Assembly (NCBI RefSeq): GCF_002724055.1 | Contig: NZ_BDQY01000001.1 | Location: forward strand, 62,001 to 126,000 | Direction of reading: 5' to 3' | Length of the DNA: 64,000 bases | Origin: Tepidibacter mesophilus | GTDB lineage: Bacteria > Bacillota > Clostridia > Peptostreptococcales > Peptostreptococcaceae | Part shown: one piece after another, positions 45,503-53,580 of the stretch | How the letters are laid out: every line of letters begins with the position of its first letter | How positions within the stretch are numbered: position 1 is the stretch's first letter | Position numbers and translations under genes: made by a program | The notes under the pieces: generated by a model | The model's input: the letters and a program-made list of their open reading frames with translations, nothing else | The model's database searches: none | What the model was told of the DNA's origin: nothing

Positions 45503-46819
45503 CTATTCTTTAAATATATTAAATAACGTTTTTATAACATCTTCATATTCAAATCTATCGTGTGTCCACTGTTTTAAAAAAGAATTAATTTCATCTATTT
45601 TCTGTATTGCCATATCAATTTTCGGATTAGAACCTGGTGCATAAGCTCCTATATTTATCAAATCTTCTGCATCCCTATATGTTGCTAAAAGGTCTTTAAG
45701 TTTATTCGCAACTTGTATATGTTCTTTGTTTGTTATATTACTCATAACTCTACTTGCACTTGACAATACCTCTATAGCAGGATAATGATTTTTATTTGCA
45801 AGATTTCTTGACAATACTACGTGTCCATCAAGTATTCCTCTTACCGCATCAGCTATGGGTTCATTCATGTCATCTCCATCTACAAGAACCGTATACAAAC
45901 CTGTGATAGATCCTTTATCTGAGTTCCCTGCTCTTTCTAAAAGCTTTGGTAGTACCGCAAAAACAGATGGTGTATATCCTTTTGTAACAGGCGGTTCTCC
46001 TATGGCAAGACCTACTTCTCTTTGTGCCATAGAGAAACGAGTCAAAGAGTCCATCATAAGTATTACATTTTTGCCCATATCTCTGAAATATTCAGCTATC
46101 GAGGTTGCAAGTAATGCCCCTTTCATTCTAACTAGAGGTGGTTGATCTGATGTTGCAATTACTATTACTGATCTTTTTAAGCCTTCTTCTTGTAAATCAT
46201 TTTCTATAAATTCTCTTACTTCTCTTCCTCTTTCTCCTACCAATGCTATTACATTTATATCTGCCTTTGTATTTCTAGCAATCATTCCTAAAAGTGTTGA
46301 TTTACCTACTCCTGAGCCTGCAAATATCCCTATTCTTTGACCTTTACCACAAGTTAATATACCATCTAAGGCCTTTACTCCTAAAGGCAGAGGTGTATCT
46401 ATTTTTTCTCTTTTTAGAGGGTTTGGTGGTTGATTCATAACAGGGTAACTAAGTTTGAGATTCAATTTGTTTTTATCATCTATAGGATTTCCTAACCCGT
46501 CTAGAACTCTTCCTAATAACTCTTCTCCAACTTTAACCTCAAGTCCGTGGCCACTCGCTATAACCTTACTTCCTGGACCTATTCCATCCATTTCTCCAAG
46601 AGGCATCAATAGTACGGTTTCTGATTTAAACCCTACAACTTCAGCTAATATTGGTTGTTCAGATTTTATAGGATATATAAAACATAATTCTCCAAGCTTT
46701 ACAGCAGGTCCTTTTGACTCTATAGTAAGACCAACTACTTGAGATACTTTACCAGTATACTGAATTAAATTAATTTCTTCCAGTTTTTGAAAATATTTAG
46801 ATACATCTATAGACTTCAT
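45503..46819 (-). CDS. fliI: Flagellar export ATPase FliI
   Basis: FliI is the F1-like ATPase of the type III export system. Walker A GIFAGSGVGKSTLLG has its GKST at residues 172-175. VIALVGERGREVREFI, the Walker B strand with NVILMMDSLTRFSMAQREVGLAIGEPP, and YTVLVDGDDMNEPIADAVRGILDGHVVLSR are diagnostic. The ATG at 46819 follows AGGATGATG and gives 438 residues; two ATG codons at 46831 and 46828 are possible but have no spacing for a ribosome binding site. It is 13 bases after fliH. Confidence 0.96.
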   Translation of the reverse strand: MKSIDVSKYFQKLEEINLIQYTGKVSQVVGLTIESKGPAVKLGELCFIYPIKSEQPILAEVVGFKSETVLLMPLGEMDGIGPGSKVIASGHGLEVKVGEELLGRVLDGLGNPIDDKNKLNLKLSYPVMNQPPNPLKREKIDTPLPLGVKALDGILTCGKGQRIGIFAGSGVGKSTLLGMIARNTKADINVIALVGERGREVREFIENDLQEEGLKRSVIVIATSDQPPLVRMKGALLATSIAEYFRDMGKNVILMMDSLTRFSMAQREVGLAIGEPPVTKGYTPSVFAVLPKLLERAGNSDKGSITGLYTVLVDGDDMNEPIADAVRGILDGHVVLSRNLANKNHYPAIEVLSSASRVMSNITNKEHIQVANKLKDLLATYRDAEDLINIGAYAPGSNPKIDMAIQKIDEINSFLKQWTHDRFEYEDVIKTLFNIFKE

Positions 46820-46832
46820 TATTATCATCATC

Positions 46833-47612
46833 CTAAATTAGACTTAAAAATTCTTCTTTTACTATTTTAAATTGACTTTTTATACTCGGATTAATACTCC
46901 CAGCGTTAGTGTCTATTATTAAATCTCCCTTTTCAAGAGACTTATCTACTTTTATTTGAATGTCATCTATATTACCTGCCATTGCAAGTATTTTATCTCT
47001 TGATGAATTAACTTTCTCAAAATCGTCGACATTAACTCTTACTGTTAATTTTTCAGTGAAGGTTAATTTGTTCAAGGCTTCTTTTATAAGATTTAATATT
47101 ATCTCATCATCTTCATCTAGTTTTATTTTAATAATTTTATCTACCGAATTTATTACTAAATTTATAATATCTTTTTCTATTTCATCTATCTGATCTTTTT
47201 TCCATCTAATAACATCATTTTTTATGCTTATGGCTTTATCGATTTCTAATTTATATTTATCTATACTTTTTTCTTGTCCATCTTTAAATCCTTCTTCATA
47301 ACCTTTTTGATAACCCTCTTGTTTGTATTTATCTAACTCTAATTCTGCTTTTTCATTGGCTGAGTTTATAATATTTTCATATTCTTTGTGAGCTGTTTCT
47401 ATTATGCTATTTTTTTCTTTCATAGCATCTTCTTTCACAAATTCTATTTGTTTTAAAATATTTTTTTTTTCCAAAACTAAATTTTCTATTTCATTTTGTA
47501 TTCTTATTTTTTCTTCATGAAATTTATTCTCTGTATTAATCATTTGAGGCTCAAGTCCAATAACTTTTTCTTCACTAATATTAACTTGATTATACTTTAT
47601 AATTCTAGACAA
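46833..47612 (-). CDS. fliH: Flagellar export stator protein FliH
   Basis: FliH anchors and restrains FliI. The 259 residues contain a long helical part and then the Gly-rich YKQEGYQKGYEEGFKDGQEK repeat (GxxxG-type) near residue 100, followed by the C-terminal V-ATPase E-like domain. It starts at a TTG with GGAGATGA upstream and overlaps the end of fliG by 8 bases. Synteny with fliG and fliI supports it. Confidence 0.92.
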   Translation of the reverse strand: MSRIIKYNQVNISEEKVIGLEPQMINTENKFHEEKIRIQNEIENLVLEKKNILKQIEFVKEDAMKEKNSIIETAHKEYENIINSANEKAELELDKYKQEGYQKGYEEGFKDGQEKSIDKYKLEIDKAISIKNDVIRWKKDQIDEIEKDIINLVINSVDKIIKIKLDEDDEIILNLIKEALNKLTFTEKLTVRVNVDDFEKVNSSRDKILAMAGNIDDIQIKVDKSLEKGDLIIDTNAGSINPSIKSQFKIVKEEFLSLI

Positions 47613-48621
47613 TTAGTTCATCTCCTCCGCCTCTTGAGATTACTATTTCTCCCGATTCTTCAAGTTTTCGTATATTGCCAACAATTTTTTGTTGAGCTTC
47701 TTCTACATCTTTTAATCTAACAGGACCCATAAATTCCATATCTTCTTTTATCATATCTGCTAAACGTTTTGACATATTAGAGAATATAATTTCTGCAACC
47801 TCTTGAGTTGCACCTTTTAATGCAATTGCAAGCTCATTGTTATCAATTTCTCTAATAAATCTTTGTATAGATACATTATCAAGTGTAATAATATCCTCAA
47901 ATACAAACATTCTCTTCTTAATATCTTCAGCAAGTTCAGGATCTGACATTTCAAGATCTTCCATAATATATTTTTCAGTTCCTCTGTCTACAGAGTTTAA
48001 TATATCCACAATAGACTGAACTCCACCTACAGTTGTGTAGTCTTCTGTAACAAGATTTGATAGTTTATTTTCAAGAACTAATTCTATCTCTTTTATAACT
48101 TCAGGATACGTTCTGTCCATAGTAGCAATTCTTCTTGCGACTTCAGCTTGCTTATCATGAGAAAGACTTGAAAGTATTTGTCCTGATTTTTCAGAATCTA
48201 AATAAGATAATATTAATGCTATAGTTTGAGGATGTTCATTTTGTATAAAATTCACAATCTGAGATGCATCAGCTTTTCTCGCAAAATCAAAAGGTTTAAC
48301 TTGTAATGATGCTGTTAATCTGTTAATAATTTCTATAGCCTTATCTTGCCCTAGAGCTTTTTCTAGAACGTCTTTTGCATAACCTATTCCACCCTCTGAT
48401 ATAACATCTTGTGCTAAGCAAACCTCATAAAATTCTTGTAATATTTTTTCTTTTACTTCTGATTCTACTTTTTTCATATTGGCAATTTCTAGTGTTATTT
48501 CTTCTATTTCTTCTTCAGATAAATATTTGAACATTTTAGCAGAATATTCAGGTCCAAGTGTTATTAAGAGTATAGCTGCTTTTTGCTTGCCGCTTATCTC
48601 ATTTTTACTCTTTTTTACCAA
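47605..48621 (-). CDS. fliG: Flagellar motor switch protein FliG
   Basis: FliG is the rotor protein that interacts with MotA. The start EISGKQKAAILLITLGPEYSAKMFKYLSEEEIEEITLEIA, the middle armadillo motif EHPQTIALILSYLDSEKSGQILSSL and the C-terminal torque helix (IFVFEDIITLDNVSIQRFIREID-like MFVFEDIITLD, then MSKRLADMIKEDMEFMGPVRLKDVEEAQQ) are diagnostic. I start at a TTG at 48621 with AGAGGTGA 6 bases upstream, giving 338 residues. A TTG two codons upstream is too close to the ribosome binding site. Confidence 0.96.
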   Translation of the reverse strand: MVKKSKNEISGKQKAAILLITLGPEYSAKMFKYLSEEEIEEITLEIANMKKVESEVKEKILQEFYEVCLAQDVISEGGIGYAKDVLEKALGQDKAIEIINRLTASLQVKPFDFARKADASQIVNFIQNEHPQTIALILSYLDSEKSGQILSSLSHDKQAEVARRIATMDRTYPEVIKEIELVLENKLSNLVTEDYTTVGGVQSIVDILNSVDRGTEKYIMEDLEMSDPELAEDIKKRMFVFEDIITLDNVSIQRFIREIDNNELAIALKGATQEVAEIIFSNMSKRLADMIKEDMEFMGPVRLKDVEEAQQKIVGNIRKLEESGEIVISRGGGDELIV

Positions 48622-48634
48622 ACTCAATCACCTC

Positions 48635-50179
48635 TTATTCCTCATCTATCCAGCTTTTTAATAGCTGTGCCACTATTTCTGGGTTTTTGTTAACAAGATT
48701 TTCTATGCTCTTTTTATATCCAGATTCTTTTATATCTAATTCTAACTCTTCTATTTCTTCTTGCATTATATTTATATCTTCTGATTCTTCTTCTTTCTTT
48801 TTTGCTTCTTTTTCTTTTTTAAGCTTCATAATATATAATATACATATACATATAGGTATTAATATAAGAAGTATTATTAATATAATAGTCCATATCGGCA
48901 TGTTCAGCTTTCCTGTATCGAGTTCATCTGCTCCCTCATTTAAAGTATTGTTAAATGATTGTGCATATACCTCTACTCTTTTAGTGTCTATCCCTGCAGC
49001 ACTAGACACTGTATTTACTATTTCTTTTTTCTTCTCATCAGTTAATTCTTTGTCAGGTAATATTTCACTATTAAGAACTACTGCTACCGTTATATCTTGT
49101 ATTTGTCCTTTAGCTTTTTCAACTTTTCTAACTATTTCATTTAATTCATAATTCACTGTTTTATCAAAATTGTTATATTCAGAATCTTCACTTTCTTCTT
49201 GCTTATATGTGGTTATTTCTTCAGTATTACTATCTGTTCCTGGTACTCCTCCATTTTGAGAATTCTTAACTGATTCATTTTTTTCTTGCATACTCCTTAT
49301 AAGACCATTTTCTTCTCCTTCTATAGGAGTATTATATTCTTTTGTTTCAGTTATATCAGTATCAAAATTAAGCTTTACACTGGCCATAACAGATACATTC
49401 CCATTACCATATATAGTAGATAAAAACTTAACCAAATTGTTTTCTATATCTTCTTTTGCTTTATTTTGAATTTCTAATTGATTTGCAGATTCATAAGATT
49501 CTTCATTTTCTTTTTTATTAAGAACTCGTCCACTAGAATCATGAATAGTTATATTATCAACACTTAATCCTTGAACTGAATTAGATACTAAAAATGCTAT
49601 TCCTTCTATGCTTTGCTTATTCAAACTAAATCCATCATTTAACTCTATTACTACAGACGCCTTCGCACTTTCCTTATTTTCATCTAATATGAAAGTAGAA
49701 TCTTTTGGTATGCTCAAATTAACATCAGCTTTTTTAATAGCAGGCATTTCTTCTATAACAGATTCTATTTGATTTTGAAGAGCATAATTGAAAACCTTAT
49801 TTTTTTCATCTTCACTCATAAACATTGTATTCTTATCTAATAAATCATCATATGAAAATTTAGTACTAGGTATACCTTTTGTTGATAAATCCATTTTTAT
49901 CTTGTTTATCTGTTCTTTTTTAACTAGTATGGTACCCTCATCATTTATCTTATAATCAATTTTGAGTTCATCTAAATTTTTGGTTATGTTTGCAGCTTCC
50001 TTTATATCTAGATCTTTATATAAAACACTATATTCAGGCTTTGTAATATTTAGTATAGCTAATGTACTTATAACTAGTATTAATATAAATCCAACAAATA
50101 CATTTATCTTTTGTTTTTTAGTATATTTACTTAAAAATGTAACTACAGTTTCTTTTATTTTCAAAAAATTCTCACCCAT
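48635..50179 (-). CDS. fliF: Flagellar MS-ring protein FliF
   Basis: FliF forms the MS ring in the membrane. It has two membrane helices, one at about residues 24-44 and one at about 427-449. Between them lie the ring-building motifs, with YSVLYKDLDIKEAANITKNLDELKIDYKI and the VKKADVNLSIPKDSTFILDENKESAKASVVIEL-type modules. The cytoplasmic C-terminus carries the FliG-binding peptide. The 514 residues match. GAGGTG precedes the ATG. Confidence 0.96.
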   Translation of the reverse strand: MGENFLKIKETVVTFLSKYTKKQKINVFVGFILILVISTLAILNITKPEYSVLYKDLDIKEAANITKNLDELKIDYKINDEGTILVKKEQINKIKMDLSTKGIPSTKFSYDDLLDKNTMFMSEDEKNKVFNYALQNQIESVIEEMPAIKKADVNLSIPKDSTFILDENKESAKASVVIELNDGFSLNKQSIEGIAFLVSNSVQGLSVDNITIHDSSGRVLNKKENEESYESANQLEIQNKAKEDIENNLVKFLSTIYGNGNVSVMASVKLNFDTDITETKEYNTPIEGEENGLIRSMQEKNESVKNSQNGGVPGTDSNTEEITTYKQEESEDSEYNNFDKTVNYELNEIVRKVEKAKGQIQDITVAVVLNSEILPDKELTDEKKKEIVNTVSSAAGIDTKRVEVYAQSFNNTLNEGADELDTGKLNMPIWTIILIILLILIPICICILYIMKLKKEKEAKKKEEESEDINIMQEEIEELELDIKESGYKKSIENLVNKNPEIVAQLLKSWIDEE

Positions 50180-50210
50180 TTATACACCTCATCCCAAGCT
50201 AGGTATATTG

Positions 50211-50510
50211 CTATATTTGTATTCTCATAATTTCCTTATATGCATCTAATATTTTGCTTTTTACTTCTGTAAATGCTTGTATCGCTATATCTGCCTTTTG
50301 AGTCGCAATCATAACTTCATGAATATTATCAACTTCTCCGCTTATAAATTTCATATTCATTTCATCTGATTTTTTTTCCATATCACTTACAGAATAAACT
50401 GCTTTATTTAAAAAGTCCTTAAATCCTATATTTGAATCAGGAGACTTCCTAATATTGTTTTCTGTACTACCGATAGTTAGGCTGTGAATTTTTCCTCCCT
50501 CTATTTGCAC
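50211..50510 (-). CDS. fliE: Flagellar hook-basal body protein FliE
   Basis: FliE links the MS ring to the rod. The 99-residue protein ends in the conserved helix SGEVDNIHEVMIATQKADIAIQAFTEVKSKILDAYKEIMRIQI, which is diagnostic. It starts at a GTG after GGGGTG. It lies between flgC and fliF. Confidence 0.94.
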   Translation of the reverse strand: MQIEGGKIHSLTIGSTENNIRKSPDSNIGFKDFLNKAVYSVSDMEKKSDEMNMKFISGEVDNIHEVMIATQKADIAIQAFTEVKSKILDAYKEIMRIQI

Positions 50511-50524
50511 AATACTACACCCCT

Positions 50525-50968
50525 TTATCTGCCGATTTCTAATGCCTTCATCATCATACTTTTACTTGAATTTAATGCCGTAACATTTGCTTCATATGCT
50601 CTTGTAGCAGAAATCATATTTATCATTTCTGTTACCATATTAACATTTGGCATTAAAACATATCCGTTTTTATCAGCATCTGGATGTCCTGGATCATAAA
50701 CTCTTTTAAAGGAACTATCATCCTCTTTGATGCTACTCACTTCCACTCCTCCACCCATTTTCTGATCTTTATTCATATGTTTGCTTAAGTGTGATTTAAA
50801 AGACTCTGTTTCAGCAGCTTTAAATGTAACTACTTGTCTTTTATATGGAGTTCCATTTGCTGTTCTGGTTGTATTAGCATTAGCTATATTTTTAGATATT
50901 ATATCCATTCTTAATCTTTCAGCCGTCAACCCTGAAGAACTTATATTTATAGATCCAAATAACGACAT
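50525..50968 (-). CDS. flgC: Flagellar proximal rod protein FlgC
   Basis: The 147-residue rod protein starts [35 protein letters not shown] and ends with the helical [43 protein letters not shown]-like motif of rod proteins (about residues 105-147). The ATG at 50968 was selected because GGAGGAGGT is 8 bases upstream. It is 1 base downstream of flgB. Confidence 0.95.
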   Translation of the reverse strand: [147 protein letters not shown]

Positions 50969-50969
50969 A

Positions 50970-51371
50970 TTATCTACCTCCTCCACTTATTGCATTTTTA
51001 TATCTTTTAAATGCATTTGTTATCTGTTGACTTACCACATTATATTTTATATAGTTCTTACTTAACTCTGCCATTTCAACATCTATATCTACATTATTTC
51101 CATCAAGTCTAGATTTTGTGTTTTTATCAACAATAATTTTTGGTTCTAAATTCATATTTTTGTCATTATTGCCTATATGTGCAGTATTAGTTGTTTTTAT
51201 GTTAATTTCATTTTCATTTGTCATTTCTTTTAATATTTTATCAAATTCTACATCCTTTCTTTTATAATTAGGAGTATTAGAATTTGATATATTGTTATTT
51301 ATGGCATTTTGTCTAATAGAATATGCATCTAAACTTTTACTCAATAAGTTTACATTATCATTTAATCTCAT
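50970..51371 (-). CDS. flgB: Flagellar proximal rod protein FlgB
   Basis: The first gene of the motility operon encodes a 133-residue rod protein. The N-terminal LLSKSLDAYSIRQNAINNNISNSNTPNYKRKDVEF is the FlgB pattern, with the ANVxTPxYKR rod motif. The C-terminal helix is MAELSKNYIKYNVVSQQITNAFKRYK. The ATG at 51371 follows GAGGAGGAA. An upstream open frame of 28 codons overlaps a tandem repeat and has no ribosome binding site. A 5' region of nearly 600 bases precedes it. Confidence 0.94.
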   Translation of the reverse strand: MRLNDNVNLLSKSLDAYSIRQNAINNNISNSNTPNYKRKDVEFDKILKEMTNENEINIKTTNTAHIGNNDKNMNLEPKIIVDKNTKSRLDGNNVDIDVEMAELSKNYIKYNVVSQQITNAFKRYKNAISGGGR

Positions 51372-51416
51372 ATTTCCTCCTCTAATATTTTTTGTTAACT
51401 TTTTCATTTTAAATCT

Positions 51417-51464
51417 CTTTATATAAATCACCCTACATATCTTTATATAAATCATCCTACATAT
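51417..51464 (-). repeat. 24-bp tandem repeat in the flgB leader
   Basis: Two adjacent 24-base units, CTTTATATAAATCACCCTAC plus ATAT and the same with one C to T change, lie 46-93 bases before the flgB ATG. They lie in the predicted leader of the proximal promoter, so they may be binding sites for a regulator or an RNA element. Confidence 0.85.
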
Positions 51465-51466
51465 AT

Positions 51467-51495
51467 ATATTACATAAGGCTTAAACTATTAACAA
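51467..51495 (-). promoter_or_regulatory. Proximal candidate promoter of the motility operon
   Basis: On the minus strand TTGTTA and TAATAT are 17 bases apart. The predicted start near 51460 would give a 90-base leader that contains the two 24-bp repeats. It is only moderately close to the sigma-A consensus. Confidence 0.5.
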
Positions 51496-51559
51496 TATAA
51501 TTTTATCAAAATACTACTAATTTCCTAATTATTTTACACTTTCTTAACCTATTTTACCT

Positions 51560-51598
51560 AAATAAAATGTATTATTGGATAAATAATACATTTTATTT
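51560..51598. repeat. 17-bp inverted repeat in the flgB leader
   Basis: AAATAAAATGTATTATT pairs with its exact reverse complement across a 5-base loop. If the distal promoter is used, it would be part of the leader RNA and lie between the two promoters. No U tract follows, so it need not be a terminator. Confidence 0.75.
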
Positions 51599-51639
51599 AT
51601 TTAGTGGATATTAAATGGATTTTATATTTTGAAATTATT

Positions 51640-51668
51640 AAATAGATTTTAGAATATAAAATCTATTT
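51640..51668. repeat. 12-bp inverted repeat in the flgB leader
   Basis: AAATAGATTTTA and TAAAATCTATTT form a perfect 12-bp stem with a 5-base loop about 280 bases before flgB. Nearby bases 51614-51636 hold a related but not identical sequence. Confidence 0.65.
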
Positions 51669-51738
51669 TGACTATAAATTATACTTAATCTTAATTTTAT
51701 TGATTTTTTTTAAGGATAACTATCTATTTTTATGTAAA

Positions 51739-51768
51739 ATTATATCATCAATTATATAATTTTGTCTA
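51739..51768 (-). promoter_or_regulatory. Distal candidate promoter of the motility operon
   Basis: On the minus strand TAGACA (5 of 6 matches to the -35 consensus) and a perfect TATAAT are 18 bases apart. It would give a leader of about 360 bases that includes the inverted and tandem repeats. Confidence 0.55.
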
Positions 51769-51848
51769 TTTTTTAATTTCATAATTATACAATTTATGGT
51801 ATTCATAGATTCTTCAAAACATAGTATCAGTTCTTAATTTCAATATAT

Positions 51849-51878
51849 TTGATAATCAAATTAGATGATCTATATTAT
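51849..51878 (+). promoter_or_regulatory. Promoter of the MFS transporter gene
   Basis: TTGATA and TATTAT stand 18 bases apart on the plus strand. The predicted start lies about 66 bases before the chosen ATG, which has AAAGGAT at a normal distance. Confidence 0.55.
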
Positions 51879-51950
51879 AGACTTTGTAATAAATTTGTGT
51901 TAATCTATTTTTATTTCAATAAACTAACACATTTAGAAAGGATAATAGCT

Positions 51951-53102
51951 ATGATAAAAAACATAAAGTATAAACCCGCAATATTTTTTATTTTTCTAAA
52001 CATGCTTATTATAGGTTTTTGTGAAAGTATGAAAGGAGTTTTTGTTTCTCAATTCAAGCAAATATTCGAAATTTCCGATTCTTCAATAGGATTTATGTTC
52101 TCTATTTCTGTATTCGGATACATAATTTCAACGTATGCCGGAGGTATTCTTTGCTCTAGATTTGGCCAAAAAAAAATACTTATTTTTTCTACTATGATAA
52201 TAGGTGTGTCTTATCTAATAATGTCTATTGCTCCTACTTTTACGATATTGTTAATTTCTGTGTTTATAACAAACATAGGTACAGGCCTTCAAGCTATATC
52301 AGTAAATTCTATATCACCAATTTTATTCGTTACTTATGGTACAATACTTATAAATCTTACTCATTTCTTTTATGGTTTTGGCGTTAGTATAAGTCAAAAA
52401 TTTTCGGGGTATATGATTTTAAAAAATTATACTTTTAGAGATATTTTTTTTATAAACAGCGGATTAATGTTAGTATCTATACTTTTTATAATATTTATTA
52501 AATTTCCAAGAGTTGAACCTATAACCATACAATTAAATATATATAAAACTTTAAAAAACAAACTAGTTTTACTATTCATATTTGCACAAGGTCTATATGT
52601 TTTTTCTGAAATAGGTTTTTTAAATTGGTTTGTTAACTTTGCACAAACTTCATATGATTTTACAATAGATAAAGCAACACACTATTCTGCTATTTTCTTT
52701 CTAGTATTCACTTTAGGAAGATTAACAGGTGGATTTGTAGTTCATAGGTTGGGCATAAAAAGGTCTATGATAACTTATTTATCAATGTCATTAATACTAT
52801 TTTGGAGCGGTTATTTATTTAAATCTAATTTTATAATATTAATATCACTTTCAGGATTTTTCTTTTCAATAATTTTTCCAACCACAATAACTATGATAGG
52901 AGAAACATTTAAAGAAAATACTTCATATATAATGGGATTAATATTATCATTTGTTTCTATTATAAACATGCTTATGAACAGCTTAATGGGTATTTTGTCA
53001 TCTTCCCTATCACCCTATATAGCTTTTTCACTAATCCCTATAGCACTAAGTTTATCTTTGTTATTCTATGCTAATATATTTAAAAAAATAGAAACCCTAT
53101 AA
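51951..53102 (+). CDS. Major facilitator superfamily transporter
   Basis: The 383-residue protein has about 12 hydrophobic segments. The loop after helix 2 is GGILCSRFGQKK, a variant of the MFS motif A (GxLaDrxGrkk). The second-half counterpart is GGFVVHRLGIKRS. The shape and GFGVSISQKFSGY resemble fucose-permease-like members of the FHS group, but the substrate cannot be read from the sequence. The ATG at 51951 has AAAGGAT upstream; an earlier in-frame ATG at 51849 falls on the -35 box. This is the only plus-strand gene that I can support. It converges on yerC. Confidence 0.88.
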   Translation: MIKNIKYKPAIFFIFLNMLIIGFCESMKGVFVSQFKQIFEISDSSIGFMFSISVFGYIISTYAGGILCSRFGQKKILIFSTMIIGVSYLIMSIAPTFTILLISVFITNIGTGLQAISVNSISPILFVTYGTILINLTHFFYGFGVSISQKFSGYMILKNYTFRDIFFINSGLMLVSILFIIFIKFPRVEPITIQLNIYKTLKNKLVLLFIFAQGLYVFSEIGFLNWFVNFAQTSYDFTIDKATHYSAIFFLVFTLGRLTGGFVVHRLGIKRSMITYLSMSLILFWSGYLFKSNFIILISLSGFFFSIIFPTTITMIGETFKENTSYIMGLILSFVSIINMLMNSLMGILSSSLSPYIAFSLIPIALSLSLLFYANIFKKIETL

Positions 53103-53122
53103 ACATAGGGTTTCTATTTTTT
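53083..53122. terminator. Bidirectional terminator between the MFS gene and yerC
   Basis: AAAAAATAGAAACCCTAT pairs perfectly with ATAGGGTTTCTATTTTTT across an AAAC loop, with T runs for both strands. The stops of both convergent genes lie within it. Confidence 0.92.
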
Positions 53123-53410
53123 ATCCATTCTATCAAGCATAATATTATATCCATTTGCCCCATAATTCAAGCATCTACTGACTCTACTTATAGTAGCTGT
53201 ACTGGCTCCTGTATTTTCTTCTATTTCCGTATATGTTTTATTATCTTTTAGCATTTTTGCCACTTGTAATCTTTGTGATAGAGATTTTAATTCTTTCACC
53301 GTACATATGTCTTCAAAGAACATATAACATTCATCTATAGTATTGATTTTCAGTATAACTTCAAACAAGTTATCTATGTATTCATCTTTTAGTTTTGATT
53401 TATAATCCAT
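53114..53410 (-). CDS. YerC/YecD-type TrpR-like regulator
   Basis: The 98-residue protein belongs to the Trp-repressor-like YerC/YecD group. The HTH is QVAKMLKDNKTYTEIEENTGASTATISRVSRCLNYG, and FEDICTVKELKSLSQRLQVA precedes it. The physiological role of the family is poorly known. GGAGATGGGGATTTAA precedes the ATG. It has its own promoter candidate at 53491-53519. Confidence 0.9.
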   Translation of the reverse strand: MDYKSKLKDEYIDNLFEVILKINTIDECYMFFEDICTVKELKSLSQRLQVAKMLKDNKTYTEIEENTGASTATISRVSRCLNYGANGYNIMLDRMDKK

Positions 53411-53490
53411 TTAAATCCCCATCTCCTCATAAATAAGTTCACCCTCTATATAATAAATCATGTTAATATAAAATATATTTTTGTTCATAT

Positions 53491-53519
53491 ATTATACTAT
53501 CATTTTTATAAAGATATAA
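53491..53519 (-). promoter_or_regulatory. Candidate promoter of the yerC-like gene
   Basis: A perfect -10 TATAAT on the minus strand, with TTATAT 17 bases upstream as a weak -35. It lies between the terminator of the preceding gene and the yerC-like gene. Confidence 0.5.
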
Positions 53520-53530
53520 CAATTTATAAT

Positions 53531-53573
53531 AAAATAAAAAAGAAGCCTTTAATTTTTGTATAAAGGCTTCTTT
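53531..53573 (-). terminator. Intrinsic terminator of the NADH oxidase gene
   Basis: AAAGAAGCCTTTA and TAAAGGCTTCTTT form a 13-bp stem around a 9-base loop; on the minus strand a T-rich run follows. It lies 8 bases after the stop codon. Confidence 0.88.
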
Positions 53574-53580
53574 GTTTATT

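Larger units (their letters stand above)
51372..51950. other. 579-bp non-coding region between flgB and the MFS gene
   Basis: This AT-rich intergenic region holds the divergent promoters of the motility operon and the MFS gene, a 24-bp tandem repeat (51417-51464), a 17-bp inverted repeat (51560-51598) and a 12-bp inverted repeat (51640-51668). I see no open frame of any weight. I also see no conserved c-di-GMP riboswitch core, although such an element controls this operon in C. difficile. Confidence 0.75.

Noticed and set aside
51372-51455. An N-terminally extended FlgB (28 extra codons)
   Set aside because: The extension is translated from the tandem repeat and has no ribosome binding site, whereas the internal ATG at 51371 has GAGGAGG at a good distance.
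51372-51950. A c-di-GMP-I (GEMM) riboswitch or an invertible flagellar switch as in C. difficile
   Set aside because: I looked for the conserved GC-containing GEMM core on the minus strand and found none in this AT-rich region. The inverted repeats have loops of only 5 bases, too short to flank an invertible segment.
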